Below are positions 36,547-45,627 of a DNA stretch of 64,000 nt, piece after piece. The stretch's first letter is position 1. The number at the start of each line of letters is the position of its first letter. The notes under the pieces were generated by a model that did not search any database, had not been told where the DNA came from, and worked only from the letters and a program-made list of their open reading frames with translations. The translations under genes and the position numbers were made by a program. Origin of the DNA: Micromonospora tarensis (GTDB taxonomy: Bacteria > Actinomycetota > Actinomycetes > Mycobacteriales > Micromonosporaceae); the NCBI RefSeq assembly GCF_016803395.1, contig NZ_JAEVHL010000003.1, forward strand, positions 1-64,000. The letters are read 5' to 3'.

Positions 36547-37200
36547 ATGCGGATCGTGATCGCCGACGACGCCGTCCTGCTCCGGGAGGGGCTGGTCCGG
36601 CTGCTGACCGAGAGCGGGCACCAGGTGGTGGCCGCCGTCGGGGACGGTGACGCCCTGGTCGCGGCGGTGGTGGAGTACCGGCCCGACGTGTCGATCGTCG
36701 ACGTCCGGATGCCGCCGTCGCACACCGACGAGGGGCTGCGGGCGGCGGTGGAGGCGCGGCGGCTGGTGCCACGTACCCCGATCCTGGTGCTCTCCCAGTA
36801 CGTCGAGGTCTCGTACGCCGATGATCTGCTCGCCACCACCGGCGGCTCCGGCGGCGGGATCGGCTACCTGCTCAAGGACCGGGTGGCCGCGATCGAGGAG
36901 TTCCTGGACGCGCTGCGCCGGGTGGCGGCCGGCGGCACGGTGCTCGACCCGGAGGTGGTCGGTCAGCTCTTCGCCCGACGCCGCCGGGACGACCCGCTGC
37001 GTGAGCTGACCCCCCGCGAACGCGAGGTGCTCGCCCTGATGGCCGAGGGACGCTCGAACACCGCCATCGCCCGCGCCCTGGTGGTGAGCGACGGCGCGGT
37101 GGAGAAGCACGTACGCAACATCTTCACCAAGCTCACCCTGCCGCCGGACACCGAGCAGCACCGGCGGGTGCTGGCCGTCCTCACCTATCTGCGGAACTGA
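36547..37200 (+). CDS. NarL/FixJ-type response regulator
   Basis: The receiver domain has the acidic pair IADDA, the phosphoacceptor in VSIVDVRMPPSHTDEG, and the conserved Lys in YLLKDRVA. The C-terminal LuxR-type HTH is ELTPREREVLALMAEGRSNTAIARAL...VEKHVRNIFTKL. It has 217 residues. ATG at 36547 begins a conserved receiver; TAGACA lies about 8 bp upstream with no Shine-Dalgarno. Its 3' end overlaps the convergent HAD gene by 20 bp. Targets are unknown. Confidence 0.92.
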   Translation: MRIVIADDAVLLREGLVRLLTESGHQVVAAVGDGDALVAAVVEYRPDVSIVDVRMPPSHTDEGLRAAVEARRLVPRTPILVLSQYVEVSYADDLLATTGGSGGGIGYLLKDRVAAIEEFLDALRRVAAGGTVLDPEVVGQLFARRRRDDPLRELTPREREVLALMAEGRSNTAIARALVVSDGAVEKHVRNIFTKLTLPPDTEQHRRVLAVLTYLRN

Positions 37201-37842
37201 CCTTCCGGGCCAGGGCCACCGCTTCGGTGAGCGTGTCGGCCACCGGGTGGCCGGAGGCGCGCAGCCGGGCCGGGTCGGTGAACCCGCCGGTGTAGAGCAC
37301 GGCACGGCCGCCCACCGCGAGCGCGGCGTCCGCGTCGTCGATGGAGTCACCGATGAGCACCACCGAGGTGCCGTCCAGGCCCAGCTCGGCCAGGTGCAGC
37401 TTGAGTGACTCGGCCTTGCGGTCGCCGCCGACAGCGGCCCGCAGCCCGTCGACCCGGGCGAAATTACCGGTCAAACCGTACGTGTGCACGGCCGGGACCA
37501 GTTCCTCGTGGAACCACATGGAGAGCAGGCTCTGGCTGCCCGGCCAGGCGGCCATCGCGGTGTGCGCGTCGGCGGCCAGCTCGCAGGTGGTCAGCCCGGT
37601 GCGGTACGCGTCGTGGAAGATCCGGTCCAGTCGACCGAACTCGTCGTCGTCCACGGCCTGCCCGAGCATCTCGGCGTAGTACTCGGCGATCGGCCGACGG
37701 AACCGCACCCGGTGCTCGTCGGCGGTGACCGTCGGCCCGCCCACGCTCGCGAAGACGACGTTGTGGCGGCCACCACCAGGCTGAGGTCGTTGAGCAGGGT
37801 GCCGTTCCAGTCCCAGACGAGGTGCGGGTGCGCGGAGGTCAT
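37181..37842 (-). CDS. HAD-superfamily phosphatase, frameshifted as sequenced
   Basis: A phosphoglycolate-phosphatase-like HAD enzyme of 220 residues. Motif I is VWDWNGTLLND (the usual DxDGT has Asn in place of the second Asp, a variant seen in this subgroup); motif II/III and IV are represented by LHLAELGLDG, VVLIGDSIDDADAALAVGG. The frame breaks at 37762: one missing base separates SLVVAAT from NVVFASVGGPTVTADEH; adding it gives 221 codons. The mRNA is probably leaderless (TAGGGT six bases before ATG 37842). It may dephosphorylate small sugar or glycolate phosphates. Confidence 0.8.
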
Positions 37843-37862
37843 CAGAGCACCCTAGGCATCGC

Positions 37863-38117
37863 TCACAGCTGCGGTGTGGTCAGGTCCCGCAGCAGCCGGT
37901 CCTCCTCGACCCGCCAGTAGCCGTGCTCCTTGCCGTCGAGCATCACCACCGGCAGCCGGTCCCCGTACTCGCGTTCCAACCCCTCGTCGCCGGTGACGTC
38001 CCACTCGACCCACTTGTCGCCGGTGACCGCGACCACCCGGTCGAGCGCCGCCTTGGCGTCGTCGCAGAGGTGGCAGCCGGGGCGGGTGATCAGGGCGAGC
38101 CGGGCGTCAGTGGCCAT
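37863..38117 (-). CDS. glutaredoxin-like thioredoxin-fold protein (DUF836)
   Basis: An 84-residue thioredoxin-fold protein with redox motif CHLC in ITRPGCHLCDDAKAAL and the cis-proline in DRLPVVMLDG. The motif follows the GCHLC form of DUF836 glutaredoxin-like proteins rather than CPYC. Its start overlaps the end of the acyl-CoA ligase gene by 11 bp, so the two are co-translated. A role as a thiol-disulphide exchange partner, perhaps with mycothiol, is inference. Confidence 0.88.
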   Translation of the reverse strand: MATDARLALITRPGCHLCDDAKAALDRVVAVTGDKWVEWDVTGDEGLEREYGDRLPVVMLDGKEHGYWRVEEDRLLRDLTTPQL

Positions 38118-39753
38118 CGGTTACCTCCGTGCGGGTGTCGGCGTCTGCGGGCGGGCCGGCTGGGGTCGCCGACCGGAGCTGGGTCTTGCGTACCTTGCCG
38201 ATCGCCGAGTGCGGCAGGGCGTCGACGAACTCGACGGCGGTCGGGCGCTTGAACCGGGCCAGGTTCCGTGCGCAGTGGGCGAGCAACTCCTCGCTGGTCA
38301 CCGGTCGCCCCGCCGCCGGCACCACGTACGCCCGGACAGTCTCGCCGGTCCGCGGGTGCGGCACACCCAGTACCGCCGACTCGGCCACCCCGGGGTGCCC
38401 GCTGAGCACCAGCTCGACCTCGTGCGGATAGACGTTGAACCCGTTGACCAGGATCAACTCGCCGAGCCGGTCGACCAGGAAGAGGTCGCCGTCGGCGTCG
38501 GCGTACGCGATGTCGCCGGTGCCCCACCAGCCGTCGGCGTCCGGGCCGCCCCGACCGTCGGGCCAGTAACCGGCGAAGAGGTTGGGCCCGCGCACGACGA
38601 TCTGCCCCGGGTCGGTGCCCGGCGCGACGTCGGAGATGTCCAGCTCGTCCGGGTCGTCGTCGGGCACCGCCAACCCGTCGCGCCACAGGTCCGCCCCGTC
38701 GGCGCCGACCAGGCGTAGCCGCACACCGGGCAGCGGCCGGCCGATCGAGCCTGGCTTGGCCACGCCGCCGACCAGTGTCGAGGTGAGCACCGGCGCGGTC
38801 TCGGTGAGGCCGTACCCGATGTGCACCCGGTGGCCGGTGGCCTCGGTGAAGCGCGCCGCGACCGCGGGTTCGAGCGGCGCAGCGCCGCAGACCGCCACCC
38901 GCACCGACCCGGTCGCCGCGCGGGCCGTGGCCGCGTCGGCCCAGGCCAGGAACATCGACGGTACGCCGACCAGCACGGTGACCCGGTGCCGGGCGATTTC
39001 GTCCAGCCCCGCCGCCTGGCCCGGCTCGTCGAGCAGCACGCCGGTCGCGCCGTGGTGCACGACCGCGCCGAGCCCCGAGTTGAGCCCGTACGCGTGGAAC
39101 AGCGGCAACGCGAGCAGCACAGTGTCCGCCGGCCCGACCACCGGCGGCGCGATCCGCTCGACCTGTTCGTGGTTGGCCAGCAGCGCCCGGTGCGACAGCA
39201 TCGCCCCCTTGGGCAGACCCTCGGTGCCCGAGGTGTAGAGCAGTACCGCGAGGTCGTCGCCGCCTCGGCCCGGACGGGGTGCCGGCCCGGGCGCCTCGGC
39301 GGTCGGCGGCGCGTCGTACCCGGCGGTGAGCGCGGGCAGCTCGGCGGCCAGGTCGGCGACCAGCCCGCGCACCCGTTCGGTGGCGACGAGCACCGACGCG
39401 CCGGAGTCGGCAAGCACGTGCCGCAGCTCCGGAGCGCTGAGGCCGGGGTTGACCGGCACGGCGACCAGCCCGGCGCGGAGGGCGCCGAGCCAGGCGATCA
39501 CGAAGTCGGGTGTGTTGGGCAGTGCGATCGCGACGCGGGGCGGGACACCGCAGGGGTCGGCGGGCGGCGCGGCGGCGGACAGACCGCGTGCGGCGGCGTC
39601 CACCGCGGCGTCCAGTTCGGACCAGCTGAGCGTCTGGTCGCGCCAGTGCAGCGCGGCCCGGTCGGCGCGCTGGAGAGCCGCCCGGCGGACCCGGTCGGCG
39701 AGGTTCGGCGCGGGGTCTGCCGAGAAGTCCTGCACGGTGATCGAGTCTGGCAC
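38107..39753 (-). CDS. long-chain acyl-CoA synthetase / AMP-dependent ligase
   Basis: An ANL-superfamily adenylating enzyme of 548 residues that activates a carboxylic acid, probably a fatty acid, to acyl-AMP and acyl-CoA. Core motifs are complete: A3 LLYTSGTEGLPKGAML, A5 GYGLTETAPVL, A7-A8 WWGTGDIAYADADGDLFLVDRLGELI with VNGFNVYPHEVE, and the catalytic Lys in SAIGKVRKTQ. The GTG start at 39751-39753 (VPDSITVQDFSADPAPNLAD) is preferred; the 78 residues further upstream are Arg/Pro/Gly-rich and look non-coding. It forms an operon with the glutaredoxin-like gene. Confidence 0.88.
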   Translation of the reverse strand: MPDSITVQDFSADPAPNLADRVRRAALQRADRAALHWRDQTLSWSELDAAVDAAARGLSAAAPPADPCGVPPRVAIALPNTPDFVIAWLGALRAGLVAVPVNPGLSAPELRHVLADSGASVLVATERVRGLVADLAAELPALTAGYDAPPTAEAPGPAPRPGRGGDDLAVLLYTSGTEGLPKGAMLSHRALLANHEQVERIAPPVVGPADTVLLALPLFHAYGLNSGLGAVVHHGATGVLLDEPGQAAGLDEIARHRVTVLVGVPSMFLAWADAATARAATGSVRVAVCGAAPLEPAVAARFTEATGHRVHIGYGLTETAPVLTSTLVGGVAKPGSIGRPLPGVRLRLVGADGADLWRDGLAVPDDDPDELDISDVAPGTDPGQIVVRGPNLFAGYWPDGRGGPDADGWWGTGDIAYADADGDLFLVDRLGELILVNGFNVYPHEVELVLSGHPGVAESAVLGVPHPRTGETVRAYVVPAAGRPVTSEELLAHCARNLARFKRPTAVEFVDALPHSAIGKVRKTQLRSATPAGPPADADTRTEVTDGH

Positions 39754-40323
39754 AGCGGACGGCGCCGGGCCACGCCCGACGGTCGTCCGGGCGGGCCGGA
39801 GGCGGGCCGCCCCGGTAGTCCCATGCACGGGACTGCCCCGTGTGCCACCGGCGATCCGATCAGGTCCTGTCGATGGGACGTGCGCCGCCTCTCCCGGGTG
39901 GTTCGGCCGGGCCCGCCGGACCACCCGACCGGGCCGGCGGTCCGAATGGGCGACCCGCCCGCGACCAGGGGATCCATCCTGGATCACCGGGTCGACGGAA
40001 AGTCAATCGCACACGACGGACAACCGGTCCGCCGCCGGTGCGGCGGAGCGGGAAATACTTCCGCCTTGTGTAACGGACTTGCCACGCGCGGGTGACGTTG
40101 GCCCTATCATCACTCGGGTCGGGTCACCCCATTTGCCGTGAGTCGACACCCCTCAGCCCGAGGAGGCCCCCGTGCCTGTGAGCGCATTGGACCAGCACCT
40201 CCAGGGGAATTGCCGTCCTTCGGCAACCCCCGCGACCGTCCTGCCCGACCGGAAGCCCGGTCGGTCCGCCCCAACAAGACACAGACCGGCCCGCCCGGCG
40301 GTCGACGGGACGGAGGCAACACG
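39754..40323. other. 570-bp divergent intergenic region upstream of the BldN-like sigma gene
   Basis: No convincing gene is present. The right half has lower GC around 39990-40090. A possible -10 TATCAT (40105-40110) precedes the sigma gene by about 215 bp, so the mRNA may have a long leader. A GAGGAGG followed by GTG at 40172 opens a short frame of unclear meaning. Confidence 0.4.
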
Positions 40324-41277
40324 GTGACCACCTTCGGTTACGCGGAACGCCCGCTCGGCCTGACCGGCCAACCGGCACGCGCCCACGTCAACGAGCGTCC
40401 AGCGGCCCGCGCCCCACTGGACGACCAGCACGGCACCGTCGTGCGGGGTGACGGCGCGGCGCATCGGATCCGCAGCCGGCCACACCACAACGAGCCGCCG
40501 CCGCGGCCCGCCCTGCCCGGCGGAAACGCCAAGCCGGGCGGCGGCCGGGTGGCCGTGCCCCGACCGGCCATGCCGGTGCAGGGTCGGCGGGTCAGCGACA
40601 CGCCGGCGGTGACCACCGACCCGGCGGCGGGTGAGACAGCGGTGATTCCGGCGGTGCCGGCAACCGCCGCCACCACCCCGACCGGCTTCCCGAGCCGCCC
40701 GGACCCGTCCGATCCGGCCACCGAGGTCTGGACGCTCATCGAGCGCGCCCAGGCCGGCGAGTCCGAGGCGTTCGGTCTGATCTACGACAGGTACGTGGAC
40801 ACCGTCTTCCGGTTCGTCTACTTCCGGGTCGGCAACCGCCAACTCGCCGAGGACCTCACCTCGGACACCTTCCTGCGCGCGCTCAAGCGGATCGGCAGCT
40901 TCACCTGGCAGGGCCGCGACCTCGGCGCCTGGCTGGTGACGATCGCCCGCAACCTGGTCGCGGACCACTTCAAGTCGGGCCGGTACCGGCTGGAGGTCAC
41001 CACCGGCGACGTGCTCGACGCCGACCGGGAGGACCGGGGCCCGGAGGGCAGCCCGGAGGCGGCGGTGGTGGAGCACATCACGAACGTCGCGCTGCTCACC
41101 GCCGTGAAGCAGCTCAACCCGGAGCAGCAGGAGTGCATAGTGCTCCGCTTCCTCCAGGGCTTCTCGGTCGCCGAGACCGCCCGCGCCATGGGCAAGAACG
41201 AGGGCGCCATCAAGGCCCTCCAGTACCGCGCCGTCCGCGCCCTGGCCCGGCTCCTGCCCGACGGCTTCCAGCCGTAG
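40324..41277 (+). CDS. bldN: ECF sigma factor, BldN-like, with long N-terminal extension
   Basis: Sigma region 2 (LIERAQAGESEAFGLIYDRY, VFRFVYFRVGNRQLAEDLTSDTFLRALKRI, FTWQGRDLGAWLVTIARNLVADHFKSGR) and region 4 (LNPEQQECIVLRFLQGFSVAETARAMGKNEGAIKALQYRAVRAL) match BldN, which controls aerial development in Streptomyces. About 135 residues of Pro/Ala/Arg-rich sequence precede region 2; S. coelicolor BldN likewise is made with an N-terminal pro-sequence that is removed. GTG 40324 follows GGAGG at suitable spacing. Linkage to rex-hem on one side and a membrane DUF5667 protein on the other matches the SCO3317-SCO3324 arrangement as I recall it. Confidence 0.85.
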   Translation: MTTFGYAERPLGLTGQPARAHVNERPAARAPLDDQHGTVVRGDGAAHRIRSRPHHNEPPPRPALPGGNAKPGGGRVAVPRPAMPVQGRRVSDTPAVTTDPAAGETAVIPAVPATAATTPTGFPSRPDPSDPATEVWTLIERAQAGESEAFGLIYDRYVDTVFRFVYFRVGNRQLAEDLTSDTFLRALKRIGSFTWQGRDLGAWLVTIARNLVADHFKSGRYRLEVTTGDVLDADREDRGPEGSPEAAVVEHITNVALLTAVKQLNPEQQECIVLRFLQGFSVAETARAMGKNEGAIKALQYRAVRALARLLPDGFQP

Positions 41278-41465
41278 CTTGTTACGGCGGGACCGACGGG
41301 CGTCCTTTGGCGTCCGGGCAGCTCAGGGCCGGTCCCGCCCGGTGACGGCGATCACTTTCCGTAATTTCGGCTCCGCCCGGCCCGTAACCCGTGCCCGGTC
41401 CGCCGCGTTTCTCCGGGTGCGACCGGTGGTTTCCCGGCCGTGACCAGCGAGAGGAGGTGCCCGCG

Positions 41466-42334
41466 GTGGACAACACCCTCTTCTCCCGCCGGCGCGCGGA
41501 GCGCTTCGCGCAGCTTCTCGACGAGGCCAACGGCGCTCGGCGACACCATGTGCGCTCCCGGGTGGACGGACAACTCGCGCCACTCGTCGCCGTGGGCCAG
41601 CGACTCAGCGTCGACCCGCCGGCCGTCGAGGTGAACCCGGACTTCCGCACCGGCCTACGGGCGATGCTGCTCGCGACGGCCGAACGGGAAGGGCTGGGCA
41701 GCGCACCGGCAGCGGCCAGCGAACCGACCACCACGACCGCCCGTGGGCGGCTGCTGCCGGCGGTCACCGCCCGACGGCCCGGGCCGGGGCGGCGATCGTG
41801 GTCGGCATCGCCGTTGGTGCCATCGCCGTCTCGGGGATCTCGGCCGCCAGCGAGAACGCGGTGCCCGGCGACGCGCTGTACGGCATGAAGCGCTCGACCG
41901 AACGGGCACAACTCGCACTGGCCAGCTCGGACATCAGCCGCGGCCAGCTCTTCCTGGACTTCGCCCGGACCAGGCTCGACGAAGCCGCCAAACTGCGCGG
42001 TGACCGGGTCGGTTACAGCGCCGTCCTCGACGACATGGACGCCGACACCCGGCAGGGTGTTCGGCTGCTCGCCTCCGCCGCGGTGCAGCAGGCCGAGCCA
42101 GGCAGCCTGGACACGTTGAACGCCTTCGTGTCGAGCCAGCGCCGGGCGGTGAGCGGTCTGCTCGACGGGAGCACCCGCGTCGAACGGGAACGGACCCAGC
42201 GGTCACTGCTGCTGCTGGAGAGCATCCGACACCGGTCGGACACCCTGCGCGCGGCGATCGCCTGCGGCCTGCCGGCACCGACCGCCAGCGACGCCCTCGG
42301 CCCGGACCCGGGCACCTGCCCCGGCGCTCGCTGA
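41466..42334 (+). CDS. DUF5667 single-pass membrane protein, candidate anti-sigma factor, frameshifted as sequenced
   Basis: The cytoplasmic N-terminus (about 105 residues, VDNTLFSRRRAERFAQLLDE) is followed by one helix (AAIVVGIAVGAIAVSGI) and an extracellular helical DUF5667 domain (SASENAVPGDALYGMKRSTE, GQLFLDFARTRLDEAAKL). The position directly after the BldN-like sigma gene corresponds to rsbN, the membrane anti-sigma of Streptomyces, so it may sequester this sigma factor, though sequence similarity to RsbN is not established here. GAGAGGAGGTG precedes GTG 41466. The frame breaks near 41780 in a GGCCCGGGCC run; one extra C restores 290 codons. Confidence 0.78.
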
Positions 42335-42462
42335 CTGCGCTACCCCTATACCGCACGACCGACCGGCTGCGGCACAGTTCACGCTGTGCCCGGCCGGTCG
42401 ACCGGATCCGGCGGCTACCCTCGCGAGGAGGCAGTCGTCGTACCGGTGAGGAAGGGAATCCC

Positions 42463-43332
42463 GTGGCGCGTAGCCGCAAGGTGACGGTCAGCACCGACGC
42501 CGAAGGGCACACCGCCGGCTGGGCGGAGACCGACCTGGCCCCGGTCAGCGCACCCGATCCGACCGCTGCGGCCTTCTTCGACGTGGACAACACGATGATG
42601 CAGGGTGCGTCGATCTACTGGTTCGCCCGAGGCCTCGCCTCCCGCAACTACTTCACCAGTGCCGACCTGGCCCGGTTCGCCTGGCAGCAGCTCCGCTTCC
42701 GGCTGCTGGCCCGGGAACACGCCGGGGACATGTCAGTGGCCAAGGAGGCCGCGCTGGCCTTCGTCAAGGGCTGGCGGGTCGACGAGGTGGAACGCCTCAC
42801 CGAAGAGATCTTCGACGAGATGATGGCCCCCCGGATCTGGGCCGGCACCCACCAGCTCGCCCAGCGTCACCTGGCCGCCGGTCAACGGGTCTGGCTGGTC
42901 AGCGCCGCCCCGGTGGAGATCGGCCGGGTGATCGCCGCCCGGCTGGGGCTGACCGGCGCGATCGGCACGGTGGCCGAGGTGTGCGACGGGGCGTACACCG
43001 GGCGGTTGGTGGGTGACCTGATGCACGGGCCGGCCAAGGCCGAGGCGGTGACCCAGCTCGCCGCCGTGGAAGGGCTGGACCTGAGCCGCTGCGCCGCCTA
43101 CAGCGACTCGGCCAACGACCTGCCGCTGCTCTCCACCGTGGGCAGGGCGGTGGCCGTCAACCCGGACGGCACGCTGCTGCGGCAGGCCCGCCAGCACCGC
43201 TGGGAGGTACGCGACTTCCGCACCGGCCGGCGGGCCGCCCGGATCGCCGTACCGTCGACGGCGGCAGCCGGCCTGGTCGTCGGCGCGGTCACCGCCGGCC
43301 TGGCGCTTCAGCGCCGCCGCCGCGCCGGCTGA
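42463..43332 (+). CDS. HAD-IB family hydrolase (SerB-like)
   Basis: A HAD-IB phosphatase of 289 residues: motif I FFDVDNTMMQG, helical cap (IYWFARGLASRNYFT), motif II LVSAAPVEIG, motif III GPAKAEAV, motif IV AYSDSANDLPLL. The C-terminus ends with a hydrophobic helix (STAAAGLVVGAVTAGLAL) and RRRRAG, suggesting membrane attachment. In the syntenic mycobacterial region the homologue is called serB1, but these proteins are not proven phosphoserine phosphatases; acyl or lipid phosphates are possible given the neighbouring acyltransferase. GAAGGG precedes GTG 42463. Confidence 0.88.
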   Translation: MARSRKVTVSTDAEGHTAGWAETDLAPVSAPDPTAAAFFDVDNTMMQGASIYWFARGLASRNYFTSADLARFAWQQLRFRLLAREHAGDMSVAKEAALAFVKGWRVDEVERLTEEIFDEMMAPRIWAGTHQLAQRHLAAGQRVWLVSAAPVEIGRVIAARLGLTGAIGTVAEVCDGAYTGRLVGDLMHGPAKAEAVTQLAAVEGLDLSRCAAYSDSANDLPLLSTVGRAVAVNPDGTLLRQARQHRWEVRDFRTGRRAARIAVPSTAAAGLVVGAVTAGLALQRRRRAG

Positions 43333-43335
43333 CGC

Positions 43336-44373
43336 TCAGGGGCCGAACGGGTCGGGCCGTCGTTCCAGCAGCGTGTGCAGGGTCTGCTGAATGGTCTCCC
43401 GGACCTGGTCGGCGAGGTTGAAGACGACCAACGGGTCGTCCGCCGAGTCGGTCAGGTGGGCGGTGGGGATCGGCGGGCAGAACTCGATGAGCCACTTGCT
43501 GGGCAGCGGCACCATGCCCAGTGGGCCGAGCCACGGGAACGTCGGCGTGACCGGGAAGTAGGGCAGCTTGAGCAGCCGGGCCAGCGGCTTGATGTCGGCG
43601 AGCATCGGGTAGATCTCCTCGCCGCCGACGATGGCGACCGGCACGATCGGGGTGCCGGTGCGCAGCGCCGCCGAGACGAACCCGCCCCGCCCGAACCGCT
43701 GGAGTTTGTACCGGTCGGCGTAGAGCTTGCCGATGCCCTTGAAGCCCTCCGGAAACACCCCGACCAGATCGCCGCCGCCGAGCAGCCGCTCGGCGTCCGG
43801 GTTGCAGGCCACCGTGCCGCCGGTCTTCCGGGCCAGCTCGGAGACCACCGGCATCCGGAAGACCAGGTCGGCGCCGAGCAGCCGTAGGTAACGGTGTGCG
43901 GGGTGCTTGTCGTGCAGCGCCGCCGAGAGAATCAAGGCGTCCAGCGCCACCGTCCCGGAGTGGTTGCCGACCACCAGGGCGGGCCCGTCGACGGGCACGT
44001 GCTCCACCCCACTGACCTCGGTGCGGAACCAGTCCCGGTAGAGCACCCGCAGCAGGGGATGGAAGACCGCGTCGGTCAGCTCCGGGTCGAAGCCGAACTC
44101 GTCGACCTCGTAGTCCCCGGAGAGCCGTCGGCGCAGGAAGGCCAGCCCGTTCGCGACCTTGCGGTCCCAGTGGTCCCCCGGCCGGTCCGGCACCGCCGGC
44201 CCGGTGCCACCCGACGTCGTCGCGTCGACCTGGTCGGCGGGCGTCGGTGCGGCCTGAGCGGCGGGTCGGTGTCCGTTGCGCCGCGCCGGCTCCGGGGCCG
44301 GCTCCGGCGACCGCCGGGGTACGTCGAAACGCCCGACCCCCTGCGGGTCGCGCCCCTGCCCCGGCCCGGTCAT
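43336..44373 (-). CDS. lysophospholipid acyltransferase-family protein
   Basis: A PlsC-like glycerolipid acyltransferase of 345 residues. After a disordered first 95 residues, the acyltransferase block shows VVGNHSGTVALDALI (the NHSG...D variant of the HX4D motif), DLVFRMPVVSELARKTGG and VGVFPEGFKGIGK (motif III). It probably acylates a lysophospholipid or related acceptor at the inner membrane face. It is convergent with the HAD-IB gene (3-bp gap) and lies downstream of the epimerase gene on the same strand, like Rv0502 next to galE2 in M. tuberculosis. Confidence 0.88.
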   Translation of the reverse strand: MTGPGQGRDPQGVGRFDVPRRSPEPAPEPARRNGHRPAAQAAPTPADQVDATTSGGTGPAVPDRPGDHWDRKVANGLAFLRRRLSGDYEVDEFGFDPELTDAVFHPLLRVLYRDWFRTEVSGVEHVPVDGPALVVGNHSGTVALDALILSAALHDKHPAHRYLRLLGADLVFRMPVVSELARKTGGTVACNPDAERLLGGGDLVGVFPEGFKGIGKLYADRYKLQRFGRGGFVSAALRTGTPIVPVAIVGGEEIYPMLADIKPLARLLKLPYFPVTPTFPWLGPLGMVPLPSKWLIEFCPPIPTAHLTDSADDPLVVFNLADQVRETIQQTLHTLLERRPDPFGP

Positions 44374-44431
44374 GACGGCGCCACCTCAGTTCCCGACCGC
44401 GGGGCTCGCATGACCGGCTCACTCCTCGTGC

Positions 44432-45505
44432 TCACGGCCGCTCCCGGACTGCGGAGCGGACCTGCCGGATGCCGTCCAGGACGAGTTGCTCGGCGGCGGC
44501 CAGCTGGTCCCGGGTGACCACCACCCCGCCGTGATGGGCGCGGATGAAGTCCTCGAACGCCTCGGCCGTGGAGCGCGGCGTGAAGCCGTACTCCTGCTCG
44601 AGCCGGCTGGTGTCGACCACCCGGCCGTGCACGAACAGATCGACCTGGTCCAGGCCGTAGCCGCCGAAGCCCATGGTGCGGGCCAGCGCGGCCGCGCCGG
44701 AGAGACCCGGCTCCAGCACCGGCACCGCCACCCGACCGGCCCGCCGGATCGCCTGGGACAGCGACAGCACCCCGGGACCGGCCACGTTGTAGGTGCCGGG
44801 ATGGTCCTCCACGATCGACCGGTGCAGCACCTCCAACGCGTCGTCGAAGTGCAGGAACTGTAGCCGGGGGTCACGGCCGAAGACGGTCGGCACGAACGGT
44901 TGCGCGAAGTAGCGGGTCAACGTGGTGTCGGCGGTCGAACCGATGAACGGGGCGAAGCGCAGCACCGTCGCGGTGACGTCGGACCGACGGCGCCGGAAGC
45001 CCCGGACGTACCCCTCAAGATCGAGGATGTCGCGGCCGAAACCGCCGCGCGGCACCTCGCGGGGCTCGGTCTCCTCGGTGAAGACCGCCGGGTCCCGAAA
45101 CGACACCCCGTACGCGGCGGTGGACGACCGGACCACGAGTTTGCGCAGCCGGGGTGCCCGCTGGCAGGCGGCGAGCAGCTGCATGGTGCCGATGACGTTC
45201 TGGTCCTTCATCGCGGACCGGCCACCGTGCTGCGCGTCGGGGGCGGTGACCAGCGCGAGGTGCACCACCGCGTCGACGTCCAGGTCGGCGAGGAGGCCAC
45301 CGAGCGAAGCGCTGTCGACGCGGATCCGTTCGACCCGGTCCAGCAGGTCGGTGAACTCGGTGCCGGCGTCCGGCGCGTCCACCCCGATGACCCGTTCGAT
45401 CCGCGGGTCGGCGGCCAGCCGGGCCGCCACGTGCGCACCCAGGTATCGACCCACCCCGGTGACGACGACAACCCCCGGGACACCTGGGGTGCCACCGGGG
45501 GTCAT
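44432..45505 (-). CDS. NAD-dependent epimerase/dehydratase family protein (GalE2-like)
   Basis: An extended SDR of 357 residues. The dinucleotide loop is VVVTGVGRYLGAHVAARLA, then VIGVDAP, VVHLALVTAPD and VVRSSTAAYGV. The classic YxxxK catalytic pair is not evident: the corresponding helix reads DILDLEGYVRGFRRRR. Activity as a true UDP-sugar epimerase is therefore doubtful, and a divergent oxidoreductase or binding role is possible. ATG 45505 is taken (GTG 45514 is an alternative). The gene is followed by the acyltransferase gene 58 bp downstream. Confidence 0.85.
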   Translation of the reverse strand: MTPGGTPGVPGVVVVTGVGRYLGAHVAARLAADPRIERVIGVDAPDAGTEFTDLLDRVERIRVDSASLGGLLADLDVDAVVHLALVTAPDAQHGGRSAMKDQNVIGTMQLLAACQRAPRLRKLVVRSSTAAYGVSFRDPAVFTEETEPREVPRGGFGRDILDLEGYVRGFRRRRSDVTATVLRFAPFIGSTADTTLTRYFAQPFVPTVFGRDPRLQFLHFDDALEVLHRSIVEDHPGTYNVAGPGVLSLSQAIRRAGRVAVPVLEPGLSGAAALARTMGFGGYGLDQVDLFVHGRVVDTSRLEQEYGFTPRSTAEAFEDFIRAHHGGVVVTRDQLAAAEQLVLDGIRQVRSAVRERP

Positions 45506-45627
45506 CTGACGCACCTACCCCGGCAGGGCGGATCGAGCCGGGACGACCACGGCCTGATCACCTGAGCCTCCGGGGGTCGACTGTTGGGCAAGTGACGCAG
45601 GATGCCGGGCACGAAGCCCGGCAGCGA

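Noticed and set aside
40172-40324. Alternative N-terminus of the BldN-like sigma from GTG 40172
   Set aside because: It has a good ribosome-binding site but is in a different frame from the sigma domains, and linking them would need another indel with no supporting homology.
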